Part shown: in pieces, positions 1 through 8,950 of the stretch
How the letters are laid out: each line of letters starts with the position of its first letter
How positions within the stretch are numbered: position 1 is the first letter of the stretch
Assembly (NCBI GenBank): GCA_016713735.1
Contig: JADJOP010000042.1
Span: forward strand, 170,546-234,545
Reading direction: 5' to 3'
Source: Bryobacterales bacterium
Lineage (GTDB): Bacteria; Acidobacteriota; Terriglobia; Bryobacterales; Bryobacteraceae
DNA length: 64,000 nt
Program-made: the position numbers and the translations under genes
Notes under the pieces: generated by a model
Told to the model about the DNA's origin: nothing
The model's input: only the letters and a program-made list of their open reading frames with translations
Database searches by the model: none

Positions 1-1
1 A

Positions 2-1279
2 GCGGGTGGGGCTGAGCGCGCGTGGGCGCAGGGCCGCCGGCGGCCGCCGAACGTGGTGTTCTTTCTCTCCGACGACATGGGCTATGGCGATCTGAGTTGT
101 TATGGGTCGCGCGAGATCAGGACGCCGAACATCGACAAGCTGGCGAAGCAGGGGGTGAAGTTCACCTCGGCGTATGCGAATGGTCCGGTATGCACGCCGA
201 CGCGGACGGCGTTCATCACAGGGCGGTATCAGCAGCGGTTCGGGCCGGAGTTGGAGTGGGCGTTTGGGCCGAACAACAACAAGACGGCGGGGCTGAGGGC
301 GACCGACAGTGTGCTGCCGCGGGCGCTGAAGCCGTTGGGGTATAAGAGCGCGTGCATGGGGAAGTGGCACTTGGGGTGGAGTCCGCAGTTCCGGCCGATG
401 GCGCATGGGTTCGATGAGCATTTTGGGATTCTGCTGGGGAATGCGGATATGTATTCGCACAAGTATCACGACGGGTCGGATGATTTGTGGGAGAACGGCG
501 AGCCGGTGAAGCGTGAGGGGTATTTGACGGAGATGATTGCGGACAAGGCGGTCTCATTTGTGGAGAGGAACGCGGCGTCGCCGTTCTTTTTGTATGTGCC
601 GTTTAATGCGGTGCACTGGCCGTTTCAGCCGCCGGGGCGGCCCACCGATATTCGCAATTCGCAGAACTGGCGCGATGGGGAGCGGGCCGATTACGTGAAG
701 ATGACCGAGAGCATGGATGCGGCGGTGGGGCGTGTGATGGATGCCTTGGCGCGGAAGGGATTGGAGAAGGACACGCTGGTGGTGTTCACGAATGACAACG
801 GCGGGGAGCGGTTGTCGGAGAGCGGGCCGTTGTTTCATGTGAAGGGGACGGTGTTTGAAGGCGGCATCCGTGTGCCGGCGGTGGCGCGGTGGCCGGGGGT
901 GATTCCGGCGGGCCGTGTGACGGGGCAAACGGCGATGACGATGGACTTCACGGCGACGATTCTGGCGGCGGCGGGGGCGCGGGCGCCGGACGGGATCACG
1001 CTGGATGGCGAAGATCTGATGCCGGTGATGTCGGGGAAGCGGGCGGCGTATGAGCGTTCGCATTTCTGGCGCGTGCGGCAACAGGGGCGGAGCCAACTGG
1101 CGGCGCGGAAGGGGCGTTGGAAGTACATCGACGACAACACGGGCGGGCGCGGGTTTCCGGAGTTGCTGTTTGATGTGGAGGCCGATCCGGGGGAGCGGCG
1201 GAATTTGTATTTCCGGCATCAGGATGTGGCGCGCGGGTTGCGGGCCGAGGCGCTGCGGTGGGAGGCTTCGGTATCCTAG
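2..1279 (+). CDS. Sulfatase (arylsulfatase family), 5' end cut by window edge
   Basis: Exported sulfatase expected to hydrolyse sulfate esters, probably of polysaccharides. The frame is open to the window edge; the visible start reads like the end of a signal peptide (W-A-Q-G) followed by PNVVFFLSDDMGYGD, which carries the paired metal-binding aspartates. The C-x-P-x-R motif is present as CTPTR, with the cysteine codon at 191-193. That cysteine would be matured to formylglycine. Downstream are the metal-binding FTNDNGG segment and the K-G-x-x-x-E-G-G-I-R-V-P motif of the family. A GTG at 53 lies inside the conserved core, so it is not the true start. The C-terminus (W-E-A-S-V-S) is complete. 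Substrate cannot be told from the sequence. A second sulfatase lies at 54458-55876. Confidence 0.9.
   Translation, partial: AGGAERAWAQGRRRPPNVVFFLSDDMGYGDLSCYGSREIRTPNIDKLAKQGVKFTSAYANGPVCTPTRTAFITGRYQQRFGPELEWAFGPNNNKTAGLRATDSVLPRALKPLGYKSACMGKWHLGWSPQFRPMAHGFDEHFGILLGNADMYSHKYHDGSDDLWENGEPVKREGYLTEMIADKAVSFVERNAASPFFLYVPFNAVHWPFQPPGRPTDIRNSQNWRDGERADYVKMTESMDAAVGRVMDALARKGLEKDTLVVFTNDNGGERLSESGPLFHVKGTVFEGGIRVPAVARWPGVIPAGRVTGQTAMTMDFTATILAAAGARAPDGITLDGEDLMPVMSGKRAAYERSHFWRVRQQGRSQLAARKGRWKYIDDNTGGRGFPELLFDVEADPGERRNLYFRHQDVARGLRAEALRWEASVS
1272..1277 (+). promoter_or_regulatory. -10-like hexamer TATCCT
   Basis: TATCCT ends 7 nt before the ATG at 1285, inside the last codons of the sulfatase gene. 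No Shine-Dalgarno site lies between, so a transcript from here would be leaderless. No convincing -35 box. Confidence 0.35.
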
Positions 1280-1284
1280 CGGGC

Positions 1285-3023
1285 ATGCGATTGCTGCTTG
1301 CTTTGGTGATGTGCGCGCCCCTGATGGCGCAGGGTCCGGTGGCGGAGCTGAACGCGCTCTATAAGGAATATTTCGAGTTCACGTTACGCGAGAATCCTGA
1401 GTCGGCGACGAGCGCGGGGAGGACGGAGTACAACGACCGGTGGACGGACCACTCGCCCGCGGCCGTGGAAAGATGCGCGCGGATCTGCGCGGATTTCTGG
1501 AGCGGGCGCGGCGGCACCAGACAGCGTCGTTGCCGGTGAGCGAGCGCATGAACCACCGGCTGTTTGTGTCGACCATCGAGCGGCGGTTGGAGACGATTGA
1601 CCTCACCTCGTTCTACTCCGTGGCAAGCCACTATGGCGGGATGGTGCGTGCGCTGCAATCGACGATGGAGGTGGCGCCGGCGCGGACGGTGAAGGACTAC
1701 GAGAACATGATTGCGCGGCTGGAGGCGACACCGAAACTGGCTGAGGGGTTGATCGCGGCGTCGAATGAGGGTTTGAAGAGGAAGCTGTTGACGCCACGGC
1801 AGAGCGCGGAGACGGCGGCGGCGATTTATGCGTCGCAGGCGAGGCCGGAGGCGGGGCAGAGTCCGCTGTTGAAGTCATTTCGGGAGATGCCGAAGTCGAT
1901 TCCGGAGGCCGAGCAGAAGCGGCTGGTGGCGCGGGCCGAGGCGGCGTATGAGAAGAGCTTTCGTCCGGCGTGGCGGAAGTGGAGCGCGTATCTGAAGGAC
2001 ACGTATGCGCCGGCGACGCGGACGACGTTGGGGATGGCGGACAACTTCAACGGGGCGGAGTTGTACCAGGTGATGATCCGGCAGCACACGACGACGCGGC
2101 TGACGGCGCGGGAGATTCACGAGATTGGACTGAAGGAGATGGAGCGGATCGGCAAGGAGATGGCGGCGATCCGGACGGGGCAGGGATTTCAGGGGACGGC
2201 GGAGGAGTTTGAGGCGAAGGTGTTGAGCGCGCCGGGGCTGCTCTTCAAGAGCGAGGCGGAGATTCTGGCGCATGGGCGGGACATTGCGAAGCGGGTGGAC
2301 CCGGAGCTGCCGAAGTTGTTTTTGAAGCTGCCGCGGATGCCGTATGGGGTGGAGGCGATTCCGGCGGCGATTGCGCGAACGGCTGCGCCGCATTACCGGG
2401 CTCCGGCGCTGGATGGGTCGCGGGCTGGGTATTTCTATTTGCGGACGGTGGAGCCGGAGAAGCAGTCGCGGTGTTGCATGGCGTCGTTGATTTTGCATGA
2501 GGCGGTGCCGGGGCATCATTTGCAAATTGCACTGGCGCGGGAGATGGAGAATGTGCCGGAGTTTCGCAAGACGGCGGGATATACGGCGTTCAGTGAGGGT
2601 TGGGGATTGTATGCGGAGGCGTTGGGCGAGGATTTGGGGATCTACAAGAACCCGCATGAGATGTATGGGCGGTTGCAGACGGAGATGATGCGTGCGGCGC
2701 GGCTGGTGGTGGATACGGGGGTGCATGCGCTGGGGTGGTCGAGGGAGCGGATGATTCAGGCGATGGCGCCAAGCAAGGGCGGGTGGATGAACGATGACTT
2801 CATTGCGAGCGAGGTGGACCGCTACATTGCGATGCCGGCGCAGGCGCTGGCGTACAAGATTGGCGGGTTGAAGATTGTGGAGTTGCGGAAGAGGGCGGAG
2901 CGGGAGCTAGGCGCGAAATTTGACGTGCGGGAGTTTCACGATGTGGTGTTGCGCAATGGGGGGATTCCGCTGGACATTCTGGAAGAGGAAGTGGACGCCT
3001 GGATCGCGGCAAAGAAAAAGTAG
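1285..3023 (+). CDS. DUF885 family protein (putative secreted metallopeptidase), apparent frameshift near 1470
   Basis: Member of the DUF885 family. It begins with a signal peptide (MRLLLALVMCAPLMAQ), then the family N-terminus (LNALYKEYFEFTLRENPESATSAGRTEYNDRW). At about 1468-1475 the reading frame jumps: the first frame runs to nonsense, while the family sequence (MRADLRGFLERAR) resumes in another frame and continues to the stop at 3021-3023. Inserting one G after GAAAG restores a continuous protein. The metal-binding motif HEAVPGHH is encoded around 2496-2519, followed by the conserved FSEGWGLYAEALGEDLG. These match the presumed zinc-hydrolase core. Length after correction (about 579 residues) is normal for the family. 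Peptidase activity is inferred, not shown. The gene starts 6 nt after the sulfatase stop. Confidence 0.85.
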
Positions 3024-3109
3024 CCTCGACACCGGCTGCGTTATCTTATACATTTGCGGCCCGCTGACCTGAAGAAGACCGATCACACCGGCAGTATCCC
3101 TTTTATGGG

Positions 3110-3928
3110 ATGCACGCGGCTTGTCTGCTCGCCTTTTGGGTGGGGGTGAGCTGGCCGGCGATTGCGGTGTGTTTTGTCCTCTATTGGGTGAGGATCTTTT
3201 CGATCACGGCGGGACTGCACCGGTTGCTGGCGCATGCGAGCTTCAAGACGTCGCGGTGGTTCCAGTTTGCGCTGGCGTGGGGAGCGACGATGAGCCTGCA
3301 GAAAGGTCCGCTGTGGTGGGCGTCGCTGCACCGGCATCATCACGCCAATTCGGATGAGGAGGATGACATCCACTCGCCGGTGCAGGACGGGTTTTGGCAT
3401 TCGCACGTGGGGTGGATTCTGTCGCGGCGGTGGGAAGCGACGATGTGGAAGCTGATTCCGGACCTGGCGAAGTTTGGCGAGTTGCGGTGGCTGAACCGGT
3501 TTCATGTGGCGCCGGGGCTGGTGATGGGGGCGGCGTGCTGGGGGATTGGGGCGTTGCTCGAGCGGGCCTATCCGGCGCTGGGGGCGACGGGCGGGCAGGT
3601 GTTTGTGTGGGGCTTCTTTGTGTCGACGGTGCTTGTGTATCACGCCACGTTCACGATCAATTCGCTGGCGCATGTGTATGGGACGCGGCGGTATGAGACG
3701 AAGGACACGTCGAAGAACAACTGGCTGATGGCGATTTTCACGATGGGCGAGGGGTGGCACAACAACCATCACTTTGCGCCGTCGTCGGAGCGGCTGGGGT
3801 TCTTCTGGTGGGAGGTGGACCTGGCGCATTATGTGCTGGTGGCGTTGTCGTGGGTGGGGGTGGTGTGGGATTTGAAGAAGCCGCCGCGGCGGGCGTATGA
3901 GGTGGGGGAGCGGGCGGAGGCGGCTTGA
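3110..3928 (+). CDS. Acyl-CoA / fatty acid desaturase (delta-9 type), N-terminus probably frameshifted
   Basis: Membrane-bound di-iron fatty acid desaturase that would introduce a double bond into acyl chains for membrane lipids. The three histidine boxes are present: HRLLAH, HRHHH and HNNHH (in GWHNNHHFAPSSERLGF). Hydrophobic segments flank them. The first ATG in this frame gives MHAACLLAFWVG, but family members usually read S-I-P-F-(I/F)-G-M-H-x-A-C here. The bases just upstream encode K-K-T-D-H-T-G-S-I-P-F-M-G in another frame, ending at ATGGGATGCAC. One extra G would join the two, so the true start is probably a TTG at 3054 or CTG at 3069, with a one-base shift at 3107-3109. No operon partner is evident. 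Confidence 0.88.
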   Translation: MHAACLLAFWVGVSWPAIAVCFVLYWVRIFSITAGLHRLLAHASFKTSRWFQFALAWGATMSLQKGPLWWASLHRHHHANSDEEDDIHSPVQDGFWHSHVGWILSRRWEATMWKLIPDLAKFGELRWLNRFHVAPGLVMGAACWGIGALLERAYPALGATGGQVFVWGFFVSTVLVYHATFTINSLAHVYGTRRYETKDTSKNNWLMAIFTMGEGWHNNHHFAPSSERLGFFWWEVDLAHYVLVALSWVGVVWDLKKPPRRAYEVGERAEAA

Positions 3929-4103
3929 GGGGGGGGCGGCCTTGGGGGTGGAGAGAGCATCAGGGCGCAGGGGGTGGTACGACCGCAACCTGCGGGTTGG
4001 GCCGCGCGGCTTGCGGTGGCGCGCCCCCGGGCGGGGCCCGGCCCGGCCCGCGGCGCGTCGATCTCTTGTCGGGCGCGGAGCCAAGAGGGGGTGTGGACAG
4101 GTC

Positions 4104-4120
4104 GGGGGGGGGGGGGGGGG
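4104..4120 (+). repeat. Homopolymer G17
   Basis: Seventeen consecutive G residues in the intergenic stretch. Such a length is rare even in a high-GC genome. It may be an unstable tract or a sequencing artefact. Confidence 0.9.
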
Positions 4121-4272
4121 ACCGGTGCGGTGGTGGGATTAGGCCGCGGCGGGCTAGGTGGGGGGGCGCGGGCGGCGTGAGGGGGCGGTTTAGCGGGAAG
4201 GCCAGAGCGAGGGCTCGGCGGTGGTAAGGGCGCCGACCTCTGGGCGTGGACCGCGGCCGCAAGAGAGGCTGC

Positions 4273-4278
4273 TAGCCT
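4273..4278 (+). promoter_or_regulatory. -10-like hexamer TAGCCT
   Basis: TAGCCT ends 6 nt before the ATG at 4285 and no Shine-Dalgarno sequence is present. Confidence 0.3.
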
Positions 4279-4284
4279 GGGTTC

Positions 4285-4899
4285 ATGCGATCGTTACTGG
4301 CCGGGCTTTGGCTCACGCACTCGCTGTTCGCGGTGACCGAAACCCAGCATGCGTTCGAGTTTTCGACGCGGATCGCGGAAAAGGTCTCGCTCAATCTTCA
4401 CAGCCGATTTCGAACTGAGCCTGCGACGCAGGGAATCTACCAGATTCGATTCGGGCCGATTGTCACGTATCGCTGGAAACCCAGGCTATCGTTGATCGGC
4501 GGTTATTACTTTGGCCGGCAACAAGCGGAAGATGGCGATTTCGTGGGGGGCCATCGCTGGTTCGGCGGCGGAGAATCGATGCTGAGGCGACGGCCGCGGT
4601 GGGAGGTGGACGTGCGCGGCCTGATCGAGCGGTTTGGTCCCCGCAACGCCAGTGATTTCACGCGCTATCGGGGGCGAGTCCGGTGGTCGGCGCGGGGCAG
4701 AATCGCTCCGTTTACCAGCCAGGAGTTGCTTGCCGATCCGAGCGGATTTCGCAGTGTCCGGCTGGCGGCGGGAGTACGATTTCAGGTTTCGCAACAGGTG
4801 CAAGCGGAAGTCGGCTACTTCTTTGAGCCGCGCCGCAGGGACGTTGGGCCGCATCGTCATATGTGGACCACACTGATTCACTTTCGCCAGCGATCGTAG
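4285..4899 (+). CDS. DUF2490 domain-containing protein
   Basis: Secreted or outer-membrane-associated protein of 204 residues. It starts with a short hydrophobic signal peptide (MRSLLAGLWLTHSLFA). The body is an alternating, beta-rich sequence typical of DUF2490: W-R-R/R-x-R strands, the conserved FTSQELLADPSGFRSVRLAAGVRF, and a final GYFFEPRRRDVGPHRHMWTTLIHFR strand. The family is thought to form a small beta-barrel, but its function is unknown. The gene stands alone between two gene-poor GC-rich stretches. The start is set by the signal peptide. Confidence 0.75.
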   Translation: MRSLLAGLWLTHSLFAVTETQHAFEFSTRIAEKVSLNLHSRFRTEPATQGIYQIRFGPIVTYRWKPRLSLIGGYYFGRQQAEDGDFVGGHRWFGGGESMLRRRPRWEVDVRGLIERFGPRNASDFTRYRGRVRWSARGRIAPFTSQELLADPSGFRSVRLAAGVRFQVSQQVQAEVGYFFEPRRRDVGPHRHMWTTLIHFRQRS

Positions 4900-5114
4900 T
4901 GCGGGTCGCTCCGGGTAGTGCGCAATGAAAGCGGCGGCTTCGTGAGGATCGGCGCGCCCATTGGATTTGATCCGCTTCCCCTGGGAGTTCGAACGCGGGC
5001 GCATGATGGTTCACTGGGCGCTGTTGCCGCGGCGGCGGGCGTATGAGTCGGGCGGGCGCGGGCGGGGTGAGGGGCGCGGCCCTGCGGCGGGGGGGCTCAG
5101 GCAAGCAGACCTGA

Positions 5115-5120
5115 TACCGT
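5115..5120 (+). promoter_or_regulatory. -10-like hexamer TACCGT
   Basis: TACCGT ends 6 nt before the GTG at 5127 (9 nt before the ATG at 5130). No Shine-Dalgarno site. Confidence 0.3.
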
Positions 5121-5126
5121 GAGAGC

Positions 5127-6398
5127 GTGATGAAACGGATTTTCGCGCTCGCCATGTTCGCCGCCGTTTTGCAGGCAGCGGAGAAGCCGCGGGTATTGGT
5201 GCTCACAGACATTTCGAGCCTGACAGCGGGGCTGCGGGAGCCGGATGACGGGCAGTCGTTGGTGCGATTTCTGTTGTTCTCGAATGAGTTCGAGGTGGAA
5301 GGCATTGTGGCCACATCGAACATGCGGCACGGCCGGACGGTAAGGCCGGAACTGGTGCGGCAGGCCATCGACGCCTATGCATTGGTGTGGCCGAATCTGC
5401 GGCGGCACGCAGCGGGCTATCCAGATCCGGCGAAGCTGCGGGAGCGCGTCAAGGCGGGGCAGCCGGTGGCGATGCCGGATCTTCCGGTGGACCAGAGCGT
5501 TGGCGAGGGCAAGGACACGGAGGGGTCGGAGTGGATCATCCGCGCCGCCAGGAAGAATGACAAGCGCCCGCTGTGGATCCTGATCTGGGGCGGCTCGGCG
5601 GATCTGGCACAGGCGCTGTGGCGGACGCGCGATGACCGGGCTTTGCGGAGCAGGCTGCGCGTGCATTCCGTCTACGACCAGGATTCCACCGGAACGTGGA
5701 TCCGCAAGACCTTTCCCGACCTCTTCTACATTGTGAGGCGGCATGGCATCCGCGGGATGTACAGGGGCGGCGACAGGACGCTGGTGTCCCCCGATTGGGT
5801 GGAGACGCATGTGCGCGTGGGCCACGGGCCGCTGGGCGCGCTGTACCCGAACTATAACGGCGGCGACATCTGGGCGGGCAAGCTGGGGCGCGTGCGCGGG
5901 ATCAAAGAGGGGGACACGCCGACGTTCCTCTCGCTGATTGGGAACGGACTCAACGTGCCGGAGCGGCTCGACCTGGGAGGCTGGGGCGGGCGGATCGTGG
6001 ATTTCGAGGATGCTACGGAGGGCGATGCCGCGCCGGACGACCCGCACCCGGGGATGATCTCCGTGTATCGGTGGCGGTCGGCGTGGCAGGCCGAGTTTCA
6101 GGCGCGGCTCGACTGGTGCGTGCGGGATGCCAAGCAGGCGAATCATCCGCCCAAGGTGAAGCTGAAGGTGAACGGGCTGGAACTGGACGCGCGTGGGTCG
6201 AGCGATCCCGACGGTGATCAGCTTACTTACGAATGGTTCGTTTACCCGCAGTTGGAAGGTGGCGTGTCGATTGAGGCGAAGGGACCGGCGGCGCGCGTGC
6301 GTTTGGGCCCGAAGGCGAAGATGGCGCATGTGGTCGTGGCCGTTCGGGATGCAGGGGAACCGCCGCTGACGCGGTACGCGCGGGCGGAAGTGCGGTGA
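5127..6398 (+). CDS. DUF1593 protein (nucleoside hydrolase-like, Sde_0182 type)
   Basis: Secreted protein of 423 residues. After a signal peptide (MKRIFALAMFAAVLQAAE) comes KPRVLVLTDISSLTAGLREPDDGQSLVRFLL, the acidic N-terminal loop of the nucleoside-hydrolase-like DUF1593 fold. The central part (WIIRAARKNDKRPLWILIWGGSADLAQALW) is also family-typical. The C-terminal 90 residues (from about 330) resemble an Ig-like domain: LKVNGLELDARGSSDPDGDQLTYEWFVYPQLEGG. Relatives have been annotated as cellulose-binding proteins, but binding or catalysis is not established here. Start is GTG 5127 or ATG 5130, which differ by one residue. Confidence 0.8.
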   Translation: MMKRIFALAMFAAVLQAAEKPRVLVLTDISSLTAGLREPDDGQSLVRFLLFSNEFEVEGIVATSNMRHGRTVRPELVRQAIDAYALVWPNLRRHAAGYPDPAKLRERVKAGQPVAMPDLPVDQSVGEGKDTEGSEWIIRAARKNDKRPLWILIWGGSADLAQALWRTRDDRALRSRLRVHSVYDQDSTGTWIRKTFPDLFYIVRRHGIRGMYRGGDRTLVSPDWVETHVRVGHGPLGALYPNYNGGDIWAGKLGRVRGIKEGDTPTFLSLIGNGLNVPERLDLGGWGGRIVDFEDATEGDAAPDDPHPGMISVYRWRSAWQAEFQARLDWCVRDAKQANHPPKVKLKVNGLELDARGSSDPDGDQLTYEWFVYPQLEGGVSIEAKGPAARVRLGPKAKMAHVVVAVRDAGEPPLTRYARAEVR

Positions 6399-6428
6399 GG
6401 TGCAGTCGGTGCGACTTGACGGAGAGAT

Positions 6429-7304
6429 CTACCAGTGCTGTGCCCACTCGGGAGCCTTGATCGGCTCCGGCCGATCGTCCTGGAATCCCGCCAGTTGCCG
6501 CCACCGTAAGCCGCGGTGCCGATCGAGCTTGCCCTCCAGAATCCGGCCACCGACGGCAGCCACCAAGCGTCCACGCTGATCGAAATCCGCCCAATGCGCC
6601 TCGAAGCGCGCCAGTTCCGTTTGTGCGTCCAGTTTGTAGATTGTGTAGCGGCTCGGGCGGTGGGATGGGAATGAATCCTCGCCCCGATTCACTGCGCGCT
6701 CCAAACAGAGATTTCCCTCGGTTTTTCGCCATGCGGACAACAGCGGATCAAAGTAAGTCTGCTTCTTTACTCTCTCTGGCAATGGAATTGGTTTCCACCC
6801 CGCTCTTGCCCATGGTGGGGCCGCCAGGAACGGATCGTCGAGATTCAGATAGGAATGGGTGACAACCCGGAGTGGTCCCGGCGGATGATCGGGATGATGG
6901 TGCTTGAGTGCGCCGGCGTGGAAGGCGCCGTCGTCGAGGAACATCGTGTGTCCTCCCCATGTGTCTCCCACGGGCCAAAGCGACAGCGCGGTGAAGTAGG
7001 GCGGGCGGGAAACGGCCACCCACGTGAAGTCATAGCCGCGCTGCCGTGCGCTCGATTGGAATTTGCCGGCGAAATAGGAGAACAGGCTGCCGTCAGGCGC
7101 GAGATCGCATTTTCGAGGGTACAGGCTACCGCGAAACCACTGCCCGCCCGTGAAGTGGTCCTTTCGCGTATTCCAGAGCGTGAGATGCCACCATTTGGAA
7201 GGACCGCGCCGTATTGCCAACCCAACGGGCGCATTTCGTGCCAACAGCACGAAGTGCCAGCAGCGATCGGAACAAAATGGCGACAAGTCCGTGAGCCAGT
7301 CCAT
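6429..7304 (-). CDS. Conserved hypothetical protein
   Basis: A 291-residue protein with no assigned domain. It is rich in aromatic residues, with segments such as WWHLTLWNTRKDHFTGGQWFRG, LYPRKCDLAPDGSLFSYFAGK and YDFTWVAVSRPPYFTALSLWP. The pattern suggests a soluble beta-rich fold. There is no signal peptide or membrane segment. It lies convergent with the DUF1593 gene and divergent from the aldo/keto reductase gene. Codon use looks less GC3-biased than in its neighbours, which could mean recent acquisition. The start is uncertain: several in-frame upstream starts are possible but none has a good ribosome site. Confidence 0.6.
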   Translation of the reverse strand: MDWLTDLSPFCSDRCWHFVLLARNAPVGLAIRRGPSKWWHLTLWNTRKDHFTGGQWFRGSLYPRKCDLAPDGSLFSYFAGKFQSSARQRGYDFTWVAVSRPPYFTALSLWPVGDTWGGHTMFLDDGAFHAGALKHHHPDHPPGPLRVVTHSYLNLDDPFLAAPPWARAGWKPIPLPERVKKQTYFDPLLSAWRKTEGNLCLERAVNRGEDSFPSHRPSRYTIYKLDAQTELARFEAHWADFDQRGRLVAAVGGRILEGKLDRHRGLRWRQLAGFQDDRPEPIKAPEWAQHW

Positions 7305-7405
7305 GTTTCAGTATCGTCATGGAAGCTGGTAGCGCTGCAGGTTGAACGCTGGCTCCCGATCAAAGCAGGGATACGCCGGTCGAGCGAAGGACGGGGCAGG
7401 CGCGA

Positions 7406-7411
7406 TACCAT
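7406..7411 (+). promoter_or_regulatory. -10-like hexamer TACCAT
   Basis: TACCAT ends 9 nt before the ATG at 7421, with no Shine-Dalgarno sequence between. Confidence 0.35.
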
Positions 7412-7420
7412 AGCGGCATC

Positions 7421-8398
7421 ATGAGCTTCACTCGACGCAACTTTCTCGAATCGGCGGCTTTGGCCGCGAGCGCACGGACCCTGCTTGCCGAGGAACTCGA
7501 CAAGAAAACAGGAATTCCGACTCGTGTTTTAGGAAAAACAGGAGCGCGCGTGACGAGCGTGGCGTTTGGGTGCGGCAGCCGGCTGCTCTCCTATAGCGAG
7601 GAAGACGGCCAGAAGGCGCTGCACAGGGGCATGGAGCTGGGCATCCGGTATCTGGATACGGCCTACAGCTACGGCAACGGGAAGAGCGAAGAGCGGGTGG
7701 GGCGGGCGATCCAGGGGAAGAACCGCAAGGAACTGTGGATTGCGACGAAGATTCCGGATCGCACCTACGACGGCTTCATGCGGCTGTTTGAGGGGAGCCT
7801 GAAGCGCGTGGGCGTGGACCAGTTTGACCTGGTGCACATTCACAGTCTGCTGAAGGCCGACGATTTGGCGGCGGCGGAGGCGGCGGATGGCTGCCTGAAG
7901 GCGCTCTACAAGATTCGCGAGCAGAAGATGACGCGGTTCATCGGGGTGACGAGCCACACCGATCCGGAGACGCTGGCGACGGCGCTTTCGCGGCACGACT
8001 TCGATTGCACGCAGATGGCGCTGAACGGGGCGCTGGCGGGGATGACGAACGGGAAGGGCGGGATGATCATGAATCCCGATCTGCCGACGAGCTTTGAAGA
8101 GACGGCGCTGCCGGTTGCGCTGAAGAAGAAGATGGGCGTGATTGCGATGAAGATCTTCGCGCAGGAGCGGCTGGTGGGGAAGGCGAAGATCGCCGACCTG
8201 ATCCGCTATTCGCTGTCGCTGCCGGTGGGCGCGGCGGTGCTGGGCATGCCGAAGTTCGAATACATCGATGAGAACGTGGCGGTGGCCAAGGCGTTTGCCA
8301 AGATGTCGAAGCCTGAGATGAAGGACATGAGCGGGAAGCTGAGCAAGCAGTACAAAGCGGGGCTGGACCGGTTCTTCGAGAACCACGTGGACGCCTGA
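7421..8398 (+). CDS. Aldo/keto reductase with Tat signal
   Basis: NADPH-dependent oxidoreductase of the AKR superfamily, 325 residues. The N-terminus MSFTRRNFLESAALAASART is a twin-arginine signal, so the protein is probably exported folded. The catalytic tetrad can be placed: D and Y in YLDTAYSYGNGKSEERVG, K in IATKIPD, and H in FDLVHIHS. GVTSHTDPETL and the C-terminal cofactor-binding helices follow. There is no C-terminal ferredoxin-like domain as in some acidobacterial Tat AKRs. Substrate unknown. The gene is monocistronic as far as can be seen. Confidence 0.88.
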   Translation: MSFTRRNFLESAALAASARTLLAEELDKKTGIPTRVLGKTGARVTSVAFGCGSRLLSYSEEDGQKALHRGMELGIRYLDTAYSYGNGKSEERVGRAIQGKNRKELWIATKIPDRTYDGFMRLFEGSLKRVGVDQFDLVHIHSLLKADDLAAAEAADGCLKALYKIREQKMTRFIGVTSHTDPETLATALSRHDFDCTQMALNGALAGMTNGKGGMIMNPDLPTSFEETALPVALKKKMGVIAMKIFAQERLVGKAKIADLIRYSLSLPVGAAVLGMPKFEYIDENVAVAKAFAKMSKPEMKDMSGKLSKQYKAGLDRFFENHVDA

Positions 8399-8447
8399 GG
8401 CATCCCAAACGTGAGGGAGGCGGCGCTGAGGCAGGGCGGCGACCGTA

Positions 8448-8453
8448 TATAAT
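8448..8453 (+). promoter_or_regulatory. -10 hexamer TATAAT
   Basis: A consensus TATAAT ends 8 nt before the ATG at 8462. There is no Shine-Dalgarno site and no clear -35 box. This is the strongest of the start-proximal -10 boxes in the window. Confidence 0.5.
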
Positions 8454-8461
8454 TTCGAGTA

Positions 8462-8950
8462 ATGCGATACCTAGCTGTGTGCGCCCTCAGTGCGCTCGTT
8501 TTGTCCTCGTGTGGCAAGGACATCCAGAACAAGGAAGCGGTGCGGCAGGGGGTGGTGGATCACCTCAAGGCGCGCAAGAACCTCGACCTGGATTTGAGTT
8601 CCATGCAGTTGGAGGTGACGGCGGTGACGTTCCGTGAGAACGAGGCCGACGCCGAGGTGAGCTTTGTGCCGAAGGGTGGGACGGCGGCGCAGGGGATGTC
8701 GATGAAGTACACGCTGGAGCGCAAGGGCGACGGTTGGGCCGTGAAGCAGAAGGCCGAGGCGACGAACAATCCGCATTCGGGCGGGGCGATGGCGCCGCCG
8801 GCCGGAATGCCGGGAGCCATGCCTGGAGCCATGCCGGGCGGGATGCCGGGAGCGGGCGGTGCGGGCGGCGGGATGCAGTTGCCGCCGGGCCATCCGCCGA
8901 TGGGTGGCGGGGTGGCGGGCGGCGCACCAAAGGGTGGCGAGAAGAAGTAA
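8462..8950 (+). CDS. Hypothetical lipoprotein with Met/Gly/Pro-rich tail
   Basis: A 162-residue lipoprotein. MRYLAVCALSALVLSSC ends in a lipobox (L-S-S-C), so it should be membrane anchored. Residues 20-95 form a small domain (VDHLKARKNLDLDLSSMQLEVTAVTF ... YTLERKGDGWAVKQK), like periplasmic proteins that fold as a short helix plus beta sheet. From about residue 105 the protein is low complexity with repeats of M-P-G-A and G-G, encoded by near-perfect 12-bp direct repeats around 8810-8850. Function unknown. Its TAA stop overlaps the ATG of the next gene by one base, so the two are co-transcribed. Confidence 0.7.
   Translation: MRYLAVCALSALVLSSCGKDIQNKEAVRQGVVDHLKARKNLDLDLSSMQLEVTAVTFRENEADAEVSFVPKGGTAAQGMSMKYTLERKGDGWAVKQKAEATNNPHSGGAMAPPAGMPGAMPGAMPGGMPGAGGAGGGMQLPPGHPPMGGGVAGGAPKGGEKK

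Larger units (their letters stand above)
3929..4284. other. Gene-free GC-rich stretch
   Basis: About 356 bp with very high GC content, many G runs and no reading frame with recognisable protein features on either strand. It contains a 17-base G tract at 4104-4120. No tRNA, terminator with a T tract, or clear promoter was seen except the TAGCCT hexamer just before 4285. Confidence 0.6.

Noticed and set aside
6855..7424. Plus-strand open frame opposite the hypothetical gene at 6429-7304
   Set aside because: It lies antisense to the better supported frame and shows no protein features.
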